Source: Granulosicoccaceae bacterium
Lineage (GTDB): Bacteria; Pseudomonadota; Gammaproteobacteria; Granulosicoccales; Granulosicoccaceae
Direction of reading: 5' to 3'
DNA length: 10,460 nucleotides
NCBI GenBank assembly: GCA_023301405.1
Contig: JALZUX010000061.1
Span: forward strand, 1 to 10,460
This document shows positions 8,314-10,460 of the stretch, piece by piece. The notes beneath the pieces were generated by a model, which saw nothing but the letters and a program-made list of their open reading frames with translations, did not search any database and had not been told where the DNA came from. The stretch's first letter is position 1; the number at the start of each line of letters is the position of its first letter. The position numbers and the translations under genes were made by a program.

Positions 8314-8355
8314 AGATAGTTCCAAGTCGCTGTTTGCCGCTATTGTTATGGGGCG

Positions 8356-8377
8356 GTCGCTATTTGGCAATAGCGAC
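8356..8377. promoter_or_regulatory. Perfect 9-bp hairpin between yjjX and yqaA
   Basis: GTCGCTATT (8356-8364) and AATAGCGAC (8369-8377) are exact reverse complements around TGGC. It begins 43 bases before the yjjX start. A possible extended -10 for yjjX (TGATATACC, minus strand, 8381-8389) lies just outside it, which would place the hairpin at the start of the yjjX transcript. An operator shared by the two divergent genes is the alternative. Confidence 0.4.
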
Positions 8378-8484
8378 GGGTATATCATTGCAGGGCTGGG
8401 GTTGAGCTGGCAGGTCCAGTTGTACCGGCTTTCAATGTGCTGCAAAGATTTTTATGACAAAATAATTAGAGGAGAGGCAGCTTA

Positions 8485-8931
8485 GTGAGCGGGCTTTTTG
8501 ATTGGGGGTTGAGTGGGATGTTTGTGGCCGCCTTTTTTGCAGCTACAATTCTCCCTCTGGGTTCAGAGGTTGTTTTTGGTGCGTTGTTGCATCAGGGCAC
8601 CGGGCCGCTGTGGTTAGTTGTGGTGGCCACGGTAGGTAACGTGCTGGGTTCGCTGCTAAACTACGTGCTAGGCATTTGGGGTGGGGAGGCGGTAGCTAAG
8701 CGTTGGTTAAAGATGTCTGACGCAGAGTTGGCCAGCGCCGAGTCTCGTTTTCAGCGCTTTGGGATGGTGTCACTGTTGTTTGCCTGGGTGCCTGTGGTCG
8801 GTGACCCGATAACGGTGATAGCAGGTTTTCTTAAAGTGCCACTGCTGTGGTTTCTGGCTCTGGTGACAGTAGGGAAGCTGGCTCGCTACTGTGTATTGGC
8901 CTATGTGCTATTGGCCGCTATGAGTAACTAG
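8485..8931 (+). CDS. yqaA: YqaA-type small DedA/VTT-related inner-membrane protein
   Basis: The product is 148 aa, starting at GTG 8485 with an excellent ribosome site (AGAGGAGAGG, 8468-8477). Three to four hydrophobic segments (about 8-30, 38-64, 95-115, 118-146) make it an inner-membrane protein. Family signatures are LPLGSEVVFGAL near the start, TVGNVLGSLLNYVLG in the second segment, and FAWVPVVGDPITVIAGF, which corresponds to the conserved Pro-x-x-Gly-Asp...Ala-Gly stretch of YqaA. Related DedA/VTT proteins are linked to lipid-carrier flipping and membrane homeostasis. The exact role of the YqaA branch is not established, so no substrate is assigned. It is divergent from yjjX and followed after 156 bases by an unrelated phosphoesterase gene, so probably monocistronic. 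Confidence 0.88.
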   Translation: MSGLFDWGLSGMFVAAFFAATILPLGSEVVFGALLHQGTGPLWLVVVATVGNVLGSLLNYVLGIWGGEAVAKRWLKMSDAELASAESRFQRFGMVSLLFAWVPVVGDPITVIAGFLKVPLLWFLALVTVGKLARYCVLAYVLLAAMSN

Positions 8932-9087
8932 TGACAGGTAAAGATAGATTGATATCAATGACAGCTTAAAGCCAATCCATCAGTTCGAAGTGCAACCAGA
9001 TTGAATGTTCGCCATATTGTGCTATCGAGAATACACATCGTGTTAGCCTGTTCTCCCGTTAAATTAATCAGTAATGTAGCTAGAAAA

Positions 9088-10065
9088 ATGTTTTGTTTAT
9101 ACCAAATATCGCAGCGATGCTATTTATTCATCTTAGTGCTACTAGTTACAACATGCAGTGATGTATCTATCCTATCAACAGCAAAATCTGCATCCGTAAA
9201 TGAAGTAACCACCATTGCCTTCATTGCAGATCAGGGGGTAAATGAAAATTCAATTGCCGTATTGAATCTTATCATTGATGAGGGAACGGATCTTCTGCTT
9301 GCGCAAGGCGACTTTGGCTATGATGAAGGGCCGGGCGCTTGGATAAGTATGATGGACCAAGTGCTGGGTAAAAATTTTCCGGTACTGGGGGTGGCGGGTA
9401 ACCATGATACAAGGGAACCAACGCATTGGGCTATTTATCAGAGATGGCTTGAGGAAAAACTGCCGAATATCGATGGACTTGTGTGCAGTGGCAACATCGG
9501 TGTCAAGGCTGTATGCCAATACCGTGGCATAAGCATCACGCAAACCACGCCTGGCATTGATGATGTATTGCCCCCTGGCGTCAACGATGACTATGCCGCC
9601 TATGTTAAAGATAGATTTGCCGACGATAATAACAACTGGCGCATCTGCAGCTTCCACATGAATCAAACAGCGATGCAAACTGGGTTTAAGAGGAATGCTG
9701 CAGGGTGGCCAATTTATCAGGCTTGCTTAGCGGCTGGTGCAATCGTCGCGACTGGTCACGAGCACGCTTATTCCAGAACCTGGTTGATGGACAGCTTTGA
9801 ACAACAAAGCGTTGTCCACAGGGAAACCCACATGCGACTTGAGCCAGGTAAATCTTTTGCTTTTGTCTCCGGTCTTGGAGGTGTTGGAAAACGTTTGCAA
9901 TGGCGGCGGGGAGATTGGTGGGGAAAAATACTCACGCGTTGGCAAGGCGCTGACTATGGCGCTTTGTTTTGTCGTTTTGAAAAAACAATTGCTCGTTGTG
10001 AATTTAAAGACATCAAGGGTCAAGTGCGTGACAGATTTAGTGTTGAAAGCGCTTTAAATCCCTGA
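9088..10065 (+). CDS. Exported calcineurin-like metallophosphoesterase (purple-acid-phosphatase-like)
   Basis: The product is 325 aa from ATG 9088. The frame stays open to TTG 9001, but the added 29 residues look unlike protein, and the ATG puts the hydrophobic stretch YLFILVLLVTTC (12-23) at the N-terminus as an export signal. A lipoprotein is possible with Cys23, but Thr before Cys is atypical. The metal motifs are complete: DQG (Asp48), GDFGY (Asp75, Tyr78), GNHD (104-107), SFHM (His190) and GHEHAYSR (His224, His226). The GDxxY form resembles purple acid phosphatases. It should hydrolyse phosphate esters in the periplasm or at the membrane; the substrate is unknown. The ribosome site before the ATG is weak, so the start is less certain than the rest. 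Its 3' side is followed by short mobile elements. Confidence 0.8.
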   Translation: MFCLYQISQRCYLFILVLLVTTCSDVSILSTAKSASVNEVTTIAFIADQGVNENSIAVLNLIIDEGTDLLLAQGDFGYDEGPGAWISMMDQVLGKNFPVLGVAGNHDTREPTHWAIYQRWLEEKLPNIDGLVCSGNIGVKAVCQYRGISITQTTPGIDDVLPPGVNDDYAAYVKDRFADDNNNWRICSFHMNQTAMQTGFKRNAAGWPIYQACLAAGAIVATGHEHAYSRTWLMDSFEQQSVVHRETHMRLEPGKSFAFVSGLGGVGKRLQWRRGDWWGKILTRWQGADYGALFCRFEKTIARCEFKDIKGQVRDRFSVESALNP

Positions 10066-10111
10066 GTGTAAGTGGTAACTGCAGGGGCAGCCGTGTTGTT
10101 GATGCCCAGGA

Positions 10112-10206
10112 GTTTACGAAGACCGGCAATCCGAGTATCGGTCAGAAATATCTGACCCAAGGTCTCACACCCTCGAATCGACCCTAGTTCCTGGACAGGC
10201 TCCTAG
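10112..10206. repeat. MITE-like element, 5'-truncated copy B'
   Basis: The right half of the element: 10145-10206 matches copy B 10307-10368 at about 53 of 62 positions by hand, including AATATCTGAC, TCTCACACCCTCG and CGACCCTAGTT. Weaker colinear similarity with equal length (45 bases) extends left to about 10112. Its right end GGACAGGCTCCTAG runs directly into the left end of copy B and shares CCTAGG with it. The left half is not recognisable. Confidence 0.65.
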
Positions 10207-10369
10207 GTGGCTGTCCGAGAACTATGATCTACTGCGGGCGCGGTCTTTCGGCCAGCTATTACTATCAATATCGTTAAAGAAGAACAACTATTCGCCTCTA
10301 TTGATCGAAATATCTGACTCGAGATCTCACACCCTCGCAACGACCCTAGTTCTCGGACAGCCACCTAGG
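10202..10369. mobile_element. MITE-like element, complete copy B with perfect 23-bp inverted ends
   Basis: The left end (10202-10224), beginning CCTAGGTGGCTGTCCGAG, is the exact reverse complement of the right end (10347-10369), which ends CTCGGACAGCCACCTAGG. The interior is non-coding and shares most of its length with copy A. Size (168 bp), perfect inverted ends, lack of a gene and several copies fit a miniature inverted-repeat transposable element. CTAG at both edges may be a 4-bp target duplication, as known for some IS5-type transposases (target YTAR). That family link is inference from the target only. Confidence 0.8.
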
Positions 10370-10404
10370 CAGTGGGACTTTGTTTGTTCATCTGGTCTGA
10401 CAGC

Positions 10405-10460
10405 ATGTTCAAAAGTGATGAACAAATTCGCATATTGTTAGCTGATCCTTTGACAGCTGC
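10405..10460 (+). CDS. Possible start of a response-regulator receiver domain (cut by window edge)
   Basis: An open frame from ATG 10405 reads MFKSDEQIRILLADPLTA and runs off the window. The IRILLAD stretch resembles the first beta strand and acidic turn of receiver domains of LuxR-type regulators (IRILLADDHPL). Only 18 codons are visible and no good ribosome site precedes the ATG, so this is tentative. Confidence 0.3.
   Translation, partial: MFKSDEQIRILLADPLTA

Larger units (their letters stand above)
10066..10404. other. Spacer filled mainly by MITE-like copies
   Basis: After the phosphoesterase stop come a weak stem (GGGCA 10085-10089 / TGCCC 10103-10107), a truncated element copy (about 10112-10206), a complete copy (10202-10369) and about 35 bases of unique DNA before a possible new gene. 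No terminator with a U-tract is visible. Confidence 0.6.

Noticed and set aside
8314..8445. Longer yjjX start at 8445 (44 extra residues)
   Set aside because: The extension crosses the divergent promoter region and hairpin, has no family similarity, and the 169-aa form matches the family's length and N-terminus.
8213..8485. 90-codon plus-strand open frame running into the yqaA start
   Set aside because: It overlaps yjjX on the opposite strand and the intergenic hairpin, shows no protein-like composition, and is best explained as a shadow of yjjX.
8948..8959. ATTGATATCAAT palindrome as an FNR-type site
   Set aside because: FNR sites need four bases between TTGAT and ATCAA; the half-sites here are fused. 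It is probably chance.
9001..9087. TTG 9001 as start of the phosphoesterase
   Set aside because: It would bury the export signal about 40 residues inside; ATG 9088 gives a normal N-terminal signal, although its ribosome site is weak.

Overview
The window looks like part of the chromosome of a free-living, probably marine, gammaproteobacterium. This is inferred from the gene set: a PilY1-type pilus adhesin, E. coli-like YjjX and YqaA, a LigAB ring-cleavage dioxygenase and an IS200-type transposase, with moderate GC and AT-richer spacers. No species can be named from sequence alone.

Layout. Positions 1-~210 hold the 3' end of an IS200/IS605-type transposase and its hairpin-rich right end. Almost directly behind it lies a large pilY1-like gene (225-3170, +). 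A short element with inverted ends (copy A, 3198-3362) follows, then a terminator-like hairpin and the convergent two-gene operon ligA-ligB (4652-3421, -) for protocatechuate 4,5-dioxygenase. A 1.7-kb stretch without a convincing gene (4653-6362) holds palindromes, a pair of diverged direct repeats and a doubtful basic ORF. Next come an exported metallo-beta-lactamase-fold hydrolase (7211-6363, -), another empty 0.6-kb spacer, and the divergent pair yjjX (8313-7804, -) and yqaA (8485-8931, +). An exported calcineurin-like phosphoesterase follows (9088-10065, +). The right edge carries a partial copy and a complete copy of the same short element joined head to tail, and perhaps the first codons of a response regulator.

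The genes do not form one pathway. ligA-ligB is the only clear operon, and no other gene of the 4,5-cleavage pathway is present. PilY1 is separated from minor-pilin genes, which are absent from the visible flanks. The strongest non-coding signal is the 165-168-bp element family. Copy B has perfect 23-bp terminal inverted repeats, and every copy is bounded on its visible side(s) by CTAG, so it looks like a non-autonomous (MITE-like) transposable element. I found no clear sign of a new multi-gene defence or biosynthetic system.
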